Origin: Polaromonas sp.
GTDB lineage: Bacteria; Pseudomonadota; Gammaproteobacteria; Burkholderiales; Burkholderiaceae_C
DNA: 35,107 bases
Reading direction: 5' to 3'
Assembly: GCA_023259235.1 (NCBI GenBank)
Contig: JAHFQQ010000002.1
Coordinates: forward strand, 1-35,107
In this document: positions 24,856-32,250 of the stretch, piece after piece
How the letters are laid out: every line of letters starts with the position of its first letter
Numbering within the stretch: position 1 is the first letter of the stretch
The notes under the pieces: generated by a model
Told to the model about the DNA's origin: nothing
What the model saw: the letters and a program-made list of their open reading frames with translations, nothing else
Databases searched by the model: none
Program-made: the position numbers and the translations under genes

Positions 24856-25647
24856 ATGGAAAGAATCAACAACCAACCCAGCGCCGGCACCCAGAGCATC
24901 GAACGAGCCGCTCATCTCCTGCGCATCATCGCTTCCCGCAATAGCGCCGGGCTACGCTTAGTCGATATTTCGAAGCAAGCAAGGCTTGAACGCCCGACAG
25001 CGCATCGCATCCTGAAGTGCCTGATATCCGAGGGATTGGTTAGACAGAATCCGGAAACGCGCCATTATTTTCTCGGCCATCTCATCTTCGAACTCGGGCT
25101 GGCAGCAACTTCAAGCTTTAACCTTCGGGATATCTGTCACCCGTCGCTCGTACGGCTCGCCGAGAAATCCGGTGACACCGTTTTTCTGACGATAAGAAGC
25201 GGTGCCGACTCTGTTTGCATAGACCGTGTGGAAGGGTCATTTCCGATCAAAACACTTACCCTGGACGTTGGAACGCGCCGGCCATTGGGTGTGGGTGCTG
25301 GAGGATTGGCGCTTCTGATGAAATTGCCCGAGCAGACCCAAAAAGAGATCGTCTCCGCCAACGCCCTTCGCCTGACCACATATAGCAACCTGACAGTACC
25401 CGCTTTGATGACGATGCTGCAGCGTTGTCAGCAACTTGGCTTCGTGCGAAATGATTCGCAAGTTACCCCAGGCGCCACATCGGTTGGCCTGCCGATCAGC
25501 TCCCGGTCCGGAGAACCCATACTAGCAATCAGCATTGGCGCAATATCGAGCCGAATGAAAGAAGAGCGGCAAAAGGAACTTGTGTCGATGATTAAAGCAG
25601 AGATAAAAGTCTTGGAAAGCTCCATCGATGACACCGCCCATCCCTGA
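24856..25647 (+). CDS. IclR-family transcriptional regulator
   Basis: This is a 263-residue regulator with an N-terminal winged helix-turn-helix (TQSIERAAHLLRIIA...LVDISKQARLERPTAHRILKCLISEGLV, residues about 12-63) and a C-terminal IclR ligand-binding domain (IDRVEGSFPIKTLTLDVGTRRPLGVGAGGLALL; SVGLPISSRSGEPILAISI). IclR proteins bind aromatic acids or small carboxylates as dimers of dimers and often activate catabolic operons. No strong ribosome binding site precedes the ATG. The palindromes at 24707 and 24818, and matching ones before ubiX and the NMT1-type transporter, make it the likely regulator of the whole block. Confidence 0.92.
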   Translation: MERINNQPSAGTQSIERAAHLLRIIASRNSAGLRLVDISKQARLERPTAHRILKCLISEGLVRQNPETRHYFLGHLIFELGLAATSSFNLRDICHPSLVRLAEKSGDTVFLTIRSGADSVCIDRVEGSFPIKTLTLDVGTRRPLGVGAGGLALLMKLPEQTQKEIVSANALRLTTYSNLTVPALMTMLQRCQQLGFVRNDSQVTPGATSVGLPISSRSGEPILAISIGAISSRMKEERQKELVSMIKAEIKVLESSIDDTAHP

Positions 25648-25752
25648 GTAAAAAGTGGCTCCGCTGGTTTGAACGACATTCCCCGATCTATAGGTGGACT
25701 GCGGGCGGGTTGCCAACGGTGCCGAGTTGTGCACAGCGGCGGTCGGCGCTTG

Positions 25753-25774
25753 TGAATCTCCCCGTGGCGATTCA
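25753..25774. repeat. Near-perfect 22-bp palindrome, second copy
   Basis: TGAATCTCCCC followed by GTGGCGATTCA differs at two positions from the perfect palindrome at 10141-10162. It directly abuts an IS3-type orfA remnant, cutting that reading frame off after IVEWK. Confidence 0.55.
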
Positions 25775-25777
25775 GTT

Positions 25778-25930
25778 TCCATTCGACGATCTACGTGGGG
25801 TGCAGCTCAAAATGCTTGGTCAACTCCGCCAAGGTTCTGTCTTCGCCCAAAGCGGCCACGGCTACTTGGGCCTTGAACGTCAGCGCGTGGGTGCGGCCGG
25901 TGCACCGCGCTGATTTCCTGGCCGAGGAAA
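25778..25930 (-). pseudogene. IS3-family OrfA remnant (second type) with an in-frame TAG
   Basis: The minus strand encodes RTHALTFKAQVAVAALGEDRTLAELTKHFELHPT, a typical OrfA helix-turn-helix start of the IS3 group, then TAG (25793-25795), then IVEWK. Gln is expected at the TAG. The frame ends at the 22-bp palindrome. The rest of the 480-base gap between the IclR gene and the porin shows no gene. Confidence 0.65.
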
Positions 25931-26130
25931 ACTTCTTGACACCAGGCCTGCATTGGCCTGGCGTCAAGCCCGGAGTTTCCACTTATTGGGCTGTTCAGAT
26001 TTGCGAAGCCGCTTCCGTGCGCCGGCAATCCTGACTTCTGAACAGAAAGGAAATCGGGTCGCGGTTAGGAACTGTGATCAAAGTCAACACGATCAGCGGC
26101 CCTGTCCTGCAACTAAGTTCTGGATATCGC

Positions 26131-27126
26131 CTAAAAAAAGTGACGAATGCCGAAGTTAAATGCTTTGTCTCCAGTTCCTGTATCAGTAGCATTGCCTACC
26201 TTGAAAGCGGCGCCATTGCTATTGCTGATACGCGCGTAAGAGGAGTACAGCTGTGTGCGCTTGGACAAACTATAGATATAGCCGATTCCCAACTGGTTCG
26301 CATCCCTATTTGCCCCAGTTTTGTCATTGTGGCGAATGTAGGATGCAAGTATCTTGCTGGCACCGAACGGTACTGATACACCTATAATGGCGTCGTCGCT
26401 GTCTGCCGTACCAGTGCCCTTGTTGATGGCATAACCAAGATTCGCTTTGGCAACACCAAAGTTATAACTCCCTGCCAGTAGGGTATTCTTTGTACTGTCT
26501 GTGGCTGTAGCGTTATTCAGTTGATTCTGCGCCAGCCTGACATTCAACGCGCCGTGTTCGTAACCAATGGAAAAGCCTGTGGTGCGGTTGCCTGCACTGT
26601 TGTCAGCGACTCCACCGAACCCATAAGCGACTTTTGCAGAAAATCCACTCAGCTTTGGTGTCGCGTATTGCACCATGTTGTTTACGCGAGAATCGAGCGC
26701 CATGATGTTGCCCGCCCGACCAGCTAGGCTGACCGCATTGAACGGGTCCGCCACCTGGTTCACCGCCCAGTAATAGGGTGAATACTGGCGACCCAATGTG
26801 ACAGCGCCGAAATTACCCGATAACCCGACATATGACTGGCGACCGAACAATAAACCGCCTTGTGTTGAAGCGCCGGTGCCGATATCGAAGCCGCTCTCCA
26901 TGACGAAATTGGCAGAAAGGCCGCCACCAATATCCTCCTTGCCTCTGAACCCAATGCGGGACCCAGACGCGATGCCACTGCTCAGATGCGTGACACTGCC
27001 TGCTGCGCCGCCGCTTTCGTAAACCAAGCCGCTATCGGCGATGCCGTAGATTGTGACTGACGATTGAGCGAAAGCGGCTCCTGGGGAAATTCCGATTAGT
27101 GCGATGGCAATGAATGAATGTTTCAT
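26131..27126 (-). CDS. Outer-membrane porin (Gram-negative general porin type)
   Basis: This is a trimeric 16-stranded outer-membrane porin, 331 residues. The signal peptide MKHSFIAIALIGISPGAAFA is followed by QSSVTIYGIADSGLVYESGG, the standard betaproteobacterial porin start. Alternating hydrophobic strands run to the C-terminal Phe (NFGIRHFF) needed for outer-membrane assembly. GGAG-rich sequence lies before the ATG at 27126; the longer frame from 27204 is not used. It stands last behind the CoA-transferase genes, 147 bases away, and may admit the block's substrate through the outer membrane. Confidence 0.92.
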   Translation of the reverse strand: MKHSFIAIALIGISPGAAFAQSSVTIYGIADSGLVYESGGAAGSVTHLSSGIASGSRIGFRGKEDIGGGLSANFVMESGFDIGTGASTQGGLLFGRQSYVGLSGNFGAVTLGRQYSPYYWAVNQVADPFNAVSLAGRAGNIMALDSRVNNMVQYATPKLSGFSAKVAYGFGGVADNSAGNRTTGFSIGYEHGALNVRLAQNQLNNATATDSTKNTLLAGSYNFGVAKANLGYAINKGTGTADSDDAIIGVSVPFGASKILASYIRHNDKTGANRDANQLGIGYIYSLSKRTQLYSSYARISNSNGAAFKVGNATDTGTGDKAFNFGIRHFF

Positions 27127-27273
27127 GTGATGTCTCTCTCCTATAGTTGATTGTGTTTCCAGCGTTTCCAGTCTTGCAAATCTGACGGGTATGAATTCCG
27201 CCATCGTCCAGAGCGAACTTTCAGTCTCGCGACTACTGTTCGGCCCTCGATTGTCTGGGTGCTCCTCCGAGTT

Positions 27274-28494
27274 TCACGCGAAGGCACCCTGCCTTTGATA
27301 ATCGGCGTACTGTTTCTCTGTCAATCCGAGAAACTCCTGAAAGACGAGCGCATTGTGCTCGCCGATCAGCGGAGCGGCTGCCATCACCTCGCCGGGCGTA
27401 TCGGAAAGCTCAAACGCCGAGAAATAGCAGCTCAGATCGCCGATCGCTCCATGCAAACGGCGCCGCCATATACGACGGTACAAAAGTTGCGGATCGCGAA
27501 ACAGGTCGGCAATGGTACTCACCGGGTAGGCATGAACCCGAGCGGCCTGGAAAAGGGTAGCAGCAGCGGCGGCGTCTTGAGTCAGCGTCCACTGGGCGAT
27601 GATCGCGTCCAGTTCCGGGCCATTCGCCTTGCGCTGTTCCAGGGTGGCAAAACGCGGTTCCACCGCCAGTTCGGGGCGCCCCACTGTCCTGGCAAAACGA
27701 CCGAACTCGTCGTCGGTCCAACAGGAAAGCGCCAGCCACTGCCCGTCCCGACATTGATAGGCATCGTGCGGCGCGGCATTGGGGTTACTGTTGCATGCTC
27801 GGTCAGCGATGCCACCGCTGGTGTGGTAGTCAAGCAAGGCGCCAGCGACAAACATCAGACCGCTTTCATATTGCGCCAGATCAACCCACGCCCCTTGTCC
27901 AGTTCGCCGCTGTCGATCAAGTGCCGCCAGCACCGCCGTGGCCCCCAAAGTCGACGCGATGAAATCGATATACGGCCCATAGAGCAACATCGGCGGTCCG
28001 TCCGGGCTACCGGTCAAGCCGCAGAAGCCGGCGAGCGCTGACAGCTGAGAACCGAATCCCGGGGTTTGCGCGCGCGGCCCGGTTTGCCCCATGTTGCAAC
28101 TCGAAATCATGACAATCCCCGGATTCAGCTTCCGCGCTTTCTCATAGTCGAGCCCGAGGCGGGACATCACCTCCGGCCGCATGTTTTCGATGACGATGTC
28201 GGCCCAGCCAACCAGGCGCTGTGCCAACGCGATGCCGACATCAGTCTTGAGATCCAGCGTCACCCCATACTTGGAGTCGTTGAAAATCGCAAAACATCCG
28301 CTGCGATCCGGCCCAGGCCGGCCGTCCTTGAACGGTGGATACTCATTGCGAAAACCGTCCGGGCGCTGGTGTGATTCGACGTGTACGACCGTCGCACCAA
28401 AGGTTGCCAGCATCTTGCCAATGTGCGGCCCAGCCGCGTAAGCGCCAAACTCCACCACCTTCACGCCGGACAGGGCTTGCGAAATTGCACTCAT
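27274..28494 (-). CDS. Class III (CaiB/BaiF) CoA-transferase, catalytic Asp present
   Basis: Class III CoA-transferases move CoA between carboxylic acids through an aspartyl-CoA thioester. The 406-residue protein has the family start (GVKVVEFGAYAAGPHIGKMLATFGATVVHVE) and Asp177 in YIDFIASTLG, aligned with the catalytic Asp169 of CaiB. Its ATG overlaps the stop of the other CoA-transferase gene (ATGA), which implies equimolar subunits. With its neighbour it probably forms a heteromer of the BbsEF or phthalate CoA-transferase (SptAB) kind. The likely reaction, succinyl-CoA plus an aromatic dicarboxylate, is inferred from the adjacent UbiD/UbiX genes. Confidence 0.9.
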   Translation of the reverse strand: MSAISQALSGVKVVEFGAYAAGPHIGKMLATFGATVVHVESHQRPDGFRNEYPPFKDGRPGPDRSGCFAIFNDSKYGVTLDLKTDVGIALAQRLVGWADIVIENMRPEVMSRLGLDYEKARKLNPGIVMISSCNMGQTGPRAQTPGFGSQLSALAGFCGLTGSPDGPPMLLYGPYIDFIASTLGATAVLAALDRQRRTGQGAWVDLAQYESGLMFVAGALLDYHTSGGIADRACNSNPNAAPHDAYQCRDGQWLALSCWTDDEFGRFARTVGRPELAVEPRFATLEQRKANGPELDAIIAQWTLTQDAAAAATLFQAARVHAYPVSTIADLFRDPQLLYRRIWRRRLHGAIGDLSCYFSAFELSDTPGEVMAAAPLIGEHNALVFQEFLGLTEKQYADYQRQGAFA

Positions 28495-29687
28495 ACGAAC
28501 GGCACCTCTTCAGTGATGTCGATGCGTTCGACCGCATGGCCGTCAGTCCCCAATTCGGCCAGCAGTCCTTCAATATCAACCTCTTTGCCAGGGAAATGGC
28601 GCAATGGTGCGCGCACTCGGTCGATGATCGCAAAACTGCCGCAATGTCGCTGGGGCTCTCCCTGTGAGTCCGGCAAATCCTGCCAGAAATTCCGCGCTGT
28701 TAGCTGCGGGTCGCTGGCGATATCGGGCATGGTCGATACGGGGTAACCCAGCATCTCACGCTGGCTAGCTTGCTCCAGGAATTCGCTCTTGGCAATCCGC
28801 ATGAAAAAGGCGGCGACCGGTCGTTCCAGCGCGTCCACCTCTTCCTGGGTGGCGATCTTCGGATCGAACCGCTTCCAGTCGACCTGTTCCAGCGCACCGA
28901 GGTCCGCGCCCCGCTCACGCATCCACGCGACCAGTTGAACGTTGGTGCGTCGGCCCGCCGGCCCGCCGTAGAGGACGAAGTTGATATAACCGTCAGCACA
29001 GGGCCAGAAGGCACGGTAGCGCGCGCCGTTGATCGAACGCCCGGTAATATATGCTCCGGCCCGGGTCGGAACAGTTCCTTCCATATCCCAGAATGCCGGC
29101 GCGTGTGAGAGCGCCAGGATCACGGCCGATTGTGCCGAGACATCCACGTGTTGCCCCCCTCCACCCGAGACAGTACGGTGAAAAAGCGCCATGAGCGCTC
29201 CCACCGCGGCCTGTGCCCCGGCCCAGCAATGGGACTGCGGGACGCTGACGCGCATTGGCTTCCCCTTGGGCTCACCGGCCAGCGACATGGCGCCCCCTGC
29301 CGCCATCATCTCGATATCAGAAGCCAGCCAGTCGGCCCGCGGGCCGCTGGAACCGAACGGCGTGACCGAGACATGAATCAGCCTCGGGTTGATCTGCTTC
29401 AGCCGCTCCACTCCAAAGCATCGAGAACAAGGATCATTGGGTTGCGCCGACTCGATCAGGACGTCAAAACCGGCGATCAGCCGATCAAACGCCAATTGCC
29501 CGGCAATGGTTTCAAGGTCGAGCCGCAGCAGGCGCTTGTTGACGTTGTAGGCTTGCCAGTCGGCGCCATCAATACTGGCCCCGGGCGCCTCGACCTTGAT
29601 CACATCCGCTCCGAGATCGGCCAGCAAGCGGCCGGCTAGCCAGCCAGTACGGTTGCTGACATCAAGGACGCGGTAAGCCGCAAGCAT
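28491..29687 (-). CDS. Class III (CaiB/BaiF) CoA-transferase paralogue, catalytic Asp replaced by His
   Basis: This 398-residue protein has the same fold signatures (YRVLDVSNRTGWLAGRLLADLGADVIKVEAPG; HVSVTPFGSSGPRADW). Where CaiB and the partner protein have the catalytic Asp, it has His153 (VPQSHCWAGAQAAVGALMALF), with no gaps in the flanking alignment. It is therefore probably a structural or substrate-binding subunit of a hetero-oligomer. AAAGGAAG precedes the ATG at 29687. It lies 26 bases downstream of the decarboxylase gene and overlaps the next gene by four bases. Confidence 0.9.
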   Translation of the reverse strand: MLAAYRVLDVSNRTGWLAGRLLADLGADVIKVEAPGASIDGADWQAYNVNKRLLRLDLETIAGQLAFDRLIAGFDVLIESAQPNDPCSRCFGVERLKQINPRLIHVSVTPFGSSGPRADWLASDIEMMAAGGAMSLAGEPKGKPMRVSVPQSHCWAGAQAAVGALMALFHRTVSGGGGQHVDVSAQSAVILALSHAPAFWDMEGTVPTRAGAYITGRSINGARYRAFWPCADGYINFVLYGGPAGRRTNVQLVAWMRERGADLGALEQVDWKRFDPKIATQEEVDALERPVAAFFMRIAKSEFLEQASQREMLGYPVSTMPDIASDPQLTARNFWQDLPDSQGEPQRHCGSFAIIDRVRAPLRHFPGKEVDIEGLLAELGTDGHAVERIDITEEVPFV

Positions 29688-29713
29688 TCATCTTCCTTTT
29701 GGTTTTGGTTCTG

Positions 29714-31294
29714 TTACCGCCCGGTCCGGGCCAGCGACAGCACCCAGCCTGCCATGCGCGACTTCATCTTCTCGATGTCTTTTTCATTGAAGAAGTTTTC
29801 CGGCTTGACCAGATCCACCCCATAAACCGGACGGTGGAAGTCATTCTCGTAGCCGTAAGGCACCGTTGCATCAATTCCCATACCACCCTCAAAGTGGGTA
29901 TTGGAAGCGGTCCACTGCTTATCGCCCGAAGTCATGCGTTCCGCCGGCATGAAGGTCTGGCCACGCCCGCCTGGAATCGGATTGAGAATGTCCGTTCTCG
30001 GGTTCACGCGCGTCGTCAGGCACCACATGATGTCGTCCATCGAATAGATATCGACGTCCTCGCTCACCGCGATAGCCACACGCATGCCCTGTGAGCAGGA
30101 CAGGATCGCCCCAAGAAAGTTACGCTGCCAGCCTTCCTCAATTTGGTTGCGCTTTTTGACTTGGATGATGCAGCCGCCCCAGTCGGTCATGCAGTAGGGG
30201 ATATGTACGTTCTGCACAATGCCCGGCTGCAGGCGCTCGCACAGGGCAAAAATTGCCGATTCACGCACTGAAGTATCGATATTGGAGTCGTCCGCGGTAT
30301 GCACCCCAAGCGGGAAGATGATCGGCTTGCCTGCCCGCTTACGCATGGTGATCGCCGTGACGTGGAACGTCGGCGCTTTGTAGGCCTTGCCCATGTAACC
30401 AGCCCATTCAGGATGAAAATGGAAGCGGCCCTGGACATCGGCGGCTTCGGACTCGGCGGTCTCGTAGCGTTTATCGCGCGGATGCAGGTAACCTTCAAGC
30501 ACATATTCAGCATCAGCCAGCGTATAGGCATCGATGGTGCGGCACTTGACGAGACGAACAGGTGTACCCTGGATGGCACCGGCGATGCCGATCTCGTCGC
30601 AACCCTTGGGCAAAATTGCATAGTCGAAGCCGGAACCAGCGACGAAGGTGCACGACGGAGGAACGCCAAAACACATAGTGAGTGGAATTGGCTCCTCGTC
30701 CTTGTAGTGTTCGGTCATCACCTGCCACATATGGGATCCAGGAGATATCTGGAAGGTCCCGACGTCGCCCCACCGGAAGTTCATGCGGTTATAGCCAATG
30801 TGACTACCGCCGTCAAAATATGGGCCGACAACGCAGGAAATACCCGAACCAATGGTCAATTCGGTCTCTAGCGGGGTGTGCTTAATGGCCGTCAGCCACT
30901 TATTGACGTCAATATTTTCGGTAATTACATCCTCCTGAACCGGGGCATCTTCCTGCTCGATGATTATTGGTTTGAGCGGATGATCGATGGCACGCGCAAC
31001 CTTTTTTACGCGGTCCAGCGAGCTTTCCCAACCGAACATGTCTTCGACAATTCGGATATCACCGAACAGATTGGTGATGGCACGAGCATACGGCATGCCC
31101 TTAACATTGTTGAACAACATCGGCAGGCTACCGTCGAAAATCTTCTGCAGGCCAGTAATCTCAAGATCTGGATTGACCTCCTTGTCGGTTTCGATCAAAT
31201 AGCCCTTGGTCCTGAACCATTCCAGTGTCGACCGTAGACTCGTGACATCCTTGACACTGGTCTCGGCTACCGCCTTATTTGCTTTGTCATTCAT
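29714..31294 (-). CDS. Divergent UbiD-family decarboxylase, candidate phthaloyl-CoA decarboxylase
   Basis: This is a 526-residue (about 59 kDa) UbiD-fold protein. It keeps the cofactor/metal residues (Asn169 and Arg174 in NRMNFR, His188, Glu234 in DEIGIAGA) but lacks the first Glu of EGPFGE: the block reads FHFHPEW, with Phe291 in place of that Glu and Glu296 in place of the second. AAGGAG lies eight bases before the ATG. The gene stands between ubiX (48 bases upstream) and two CoA-transferase genes. Phthaloyl-CoA decarboxylases are about 60 kDa UbiD-type enzymes encoded next to UbiX and class III CoA-transferases, so that role is the best guess. Another aryl-CoA or dicarboxylate substrate is possible. 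Confidence 0.85.
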   Translation of the reverse strand: MNDKANKAVAETSVKDVTSLRSTLEWFRTKGYLIETDKEVNPDLEITGLQKIFDGSLPMLFNNVKGMPYARAITNLFGDIRIVEDMFGWESSLDRVKKVARAIDHPLKPIIIEQEDAPVQEDVITENIDVNKWLTAIKHTPLETELTIGSGISCVVGPYFDGGSHIGYNRMNFRWGDVGTFQISPGSHMWQVMTEHYKDEEPIPLTMCFGVPPSCTFVAGSGFDYAILPKGCDEIGIAGAIQGTPVRLVKCRTIDAYTLADAEYVLEGYLHPRDKRYETAESEAADVQGRFHFHPEWAGYMGKAYKAPTFHVTAITMRKRAGKPIIFPLGVHTADDSNIDTSVRESAIFALCERLQPGIVQNVHIPYCMTDWGGCIIQVKKRNQIEEGWQRNFLGAILSCSQGMRVAIAVSEDVDIYSMDDIMWCLTTRVNPRTDILNPIPGGRGQTFMPAERMTSGDKQWTASNTHFEGGMGIDATVPYGYENDFHRPVYGVDLVKPENFFNEKDIEKMKSRMAGWVLSLARTGR

Positions 31295-31342
31295 TGCACT
31301 TTCTCCTTTATCTTGCGTTAAGTTAAATATTGGGGTGACGTG

Positions 31343-31942
31343 TTATCTTCGCGGCTGAAGATTTGCGACTTTCTTTCCACGCATCTCTCCGTCCCAGCGC
31401 CGCGCAAAATCGGCCGGAATCCCGAATTGGTCAAGAATTCGAGCAACAACGTGATCGACCATATCGTCAAGCGATTCCGGGTGGTTATAGAAGGCTGGCA
31501 TCGGCGGCATGATCGTCACGCCCATGCGAGACAGCTTGAGCATATTTTCCAGATGCACGTCGCTGAGCGGCATTTCCCGCGTCACCAGCACCAGTTTGCG
31601 TCGCTCCTTGAGAATCACATCTGCCGCCCGGTGGACCAGGTGATCGCCAGTTCCGTGGGCAATTGCAGCCAAACTGCGCATTGAGCACGGCACGATGACC
31701 ATCCCTTCCGTAACGAATGACCCCGAGGAGATCGACGCCCCCATATTGCCTTCAGAATGATCCACCGCAGCCAAAGCCCGGACCTGTTTGGCGGCATAGG
31801 TGGTTTCGTGTTCAATAGTCTGGATAGCCCACTTGCTGAGAACCAAGTGGGTTTCAACATCCGTGCCCTTTAATGCTTCAAGCAAGCGGACGCCGAAAAT
31901 AGCCCCGGTAGCACCAGTGATGCCGACAATAAGTCGCTTCAT
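31343..31942 (-). CDS. ubiX: UbiX-type flavin prenyltransferase
   Basis: UbiX joins dimethylallyl phosphate to FMN, giving prenyl-FMN, the cofactor of UbiD-type decarboxylases. The 199-residue protein has the N-terminal GITGATGAIFGVRLLEAL flavin site, SSGSFVTEGMVIVPCSMRSLAAIAHG, and the VTREMPLSDVHLENMLKLSRMG prenyl-site segment. AGGAGG precedes the ATG. It is the first gene of the decarboxylase/CoA-transferase operon, with two operators upstream. It probably loads both UbiD-type proteins in this block. Confidence 0.93.
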   Translation of the reverse strand: MKRLIVGITGATGAIFGVRLLEALKGTDVETHLVLSKWAIQTIEHETTYAAKQVRALAAVDHSEGNMGASISSGSFVTEGMVIVPCSMRSLAAIAHGTGDHLVHRAADVILKERRKLVLVTREMPLSDVHLENMLKLSRMGVTIMPPMPAFYNHPESLDDMVDHVVARILDQFGIPADFARRWDGEMRGKKVANLQPRR

Positions 31943-31991
31943 TTACCCCTCCTAAAACGAGCTCACTAGCTTTTGAATCAACATTGGTTAT

Positions 31992-32010
31992 AAATCCATA
32001 ATATGGACTT
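31992..32010 (-). promoter_or_regulatory. Operator palindrome proximal to ubiX
   Basis: AAATCCATA-A-TATGGACTT contains the perfect 13-bp palindrome TCCATA-A-TATGGA, 53-65 bases before the ubiX start. A further half site TCCATAAAG follows at 32012. Confidence 0.72.
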
Positions 32011-32121
32011 TTCCATAAAGGAGTAATTAGCCATTAGAGAACTATTTACCCAGTAACCTTAGAGATTGAGGCTCTACTATACGGCCTATTCTGGAACAAA
32101 TAACATAAGAGCTCCAACATT

Positions 32122-32140
32122 AATTCCATGATATGGACTT
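32122..32140 (-). promoter_or_regulatory. Operator palindrome distal to ubiX
   Basis: AATTCCATG-A-TATGGACTT differs from the proximal site at one base in the left arm and one flank base. The centres are 130 bases apart, close to an integral number of helical turns, as in looped or paired IclR sites. Confidence 0.65.
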
Positions 32141-32250
32141 AAGCGCATGACTTGCGCTGGTAGCTTTTTCAAACAAGAGGGAGCGTAGTAGTCTGTACCG
32201 CGCAACGATTTCAAAGCAAATATTTTCGTCGCTCATGCAACAATCGCCGC

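Larger units (their letters stand above)
31943..32250. promoter_or_regulatory. Divergent promoter region between ubiX and hpnD
   Basis: This 308-base gap is AT-rich on the ubiX side and carries the two operators below, plus TCAACATTGGTT (31978-31989), also present before idi. The right block edge probably lies between 32140 and the hpnD start. No clear -35/-10 pair with consensus spacing is visible for ubiX, in keeping with activator dependence. hpnD lacks a good ribosome binding site. Confidence 0.5.

Noticed and set aside
29714..31942. UbiD/UbiX pair as ubiquinone biosynthesis genes
   Set aside because: The decarboxylase lacks the canonical EGPFGE motif and the genes sit with CoA-transferases, a porin and an IclR operator, not with quinone genes.
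9610..32250. Integrative and conjugative element or tRNA-targeted island
   Set aside because: No integrase, conjugation gene or tRNA duplicate is present at or in the block; only IS remnants are seen.
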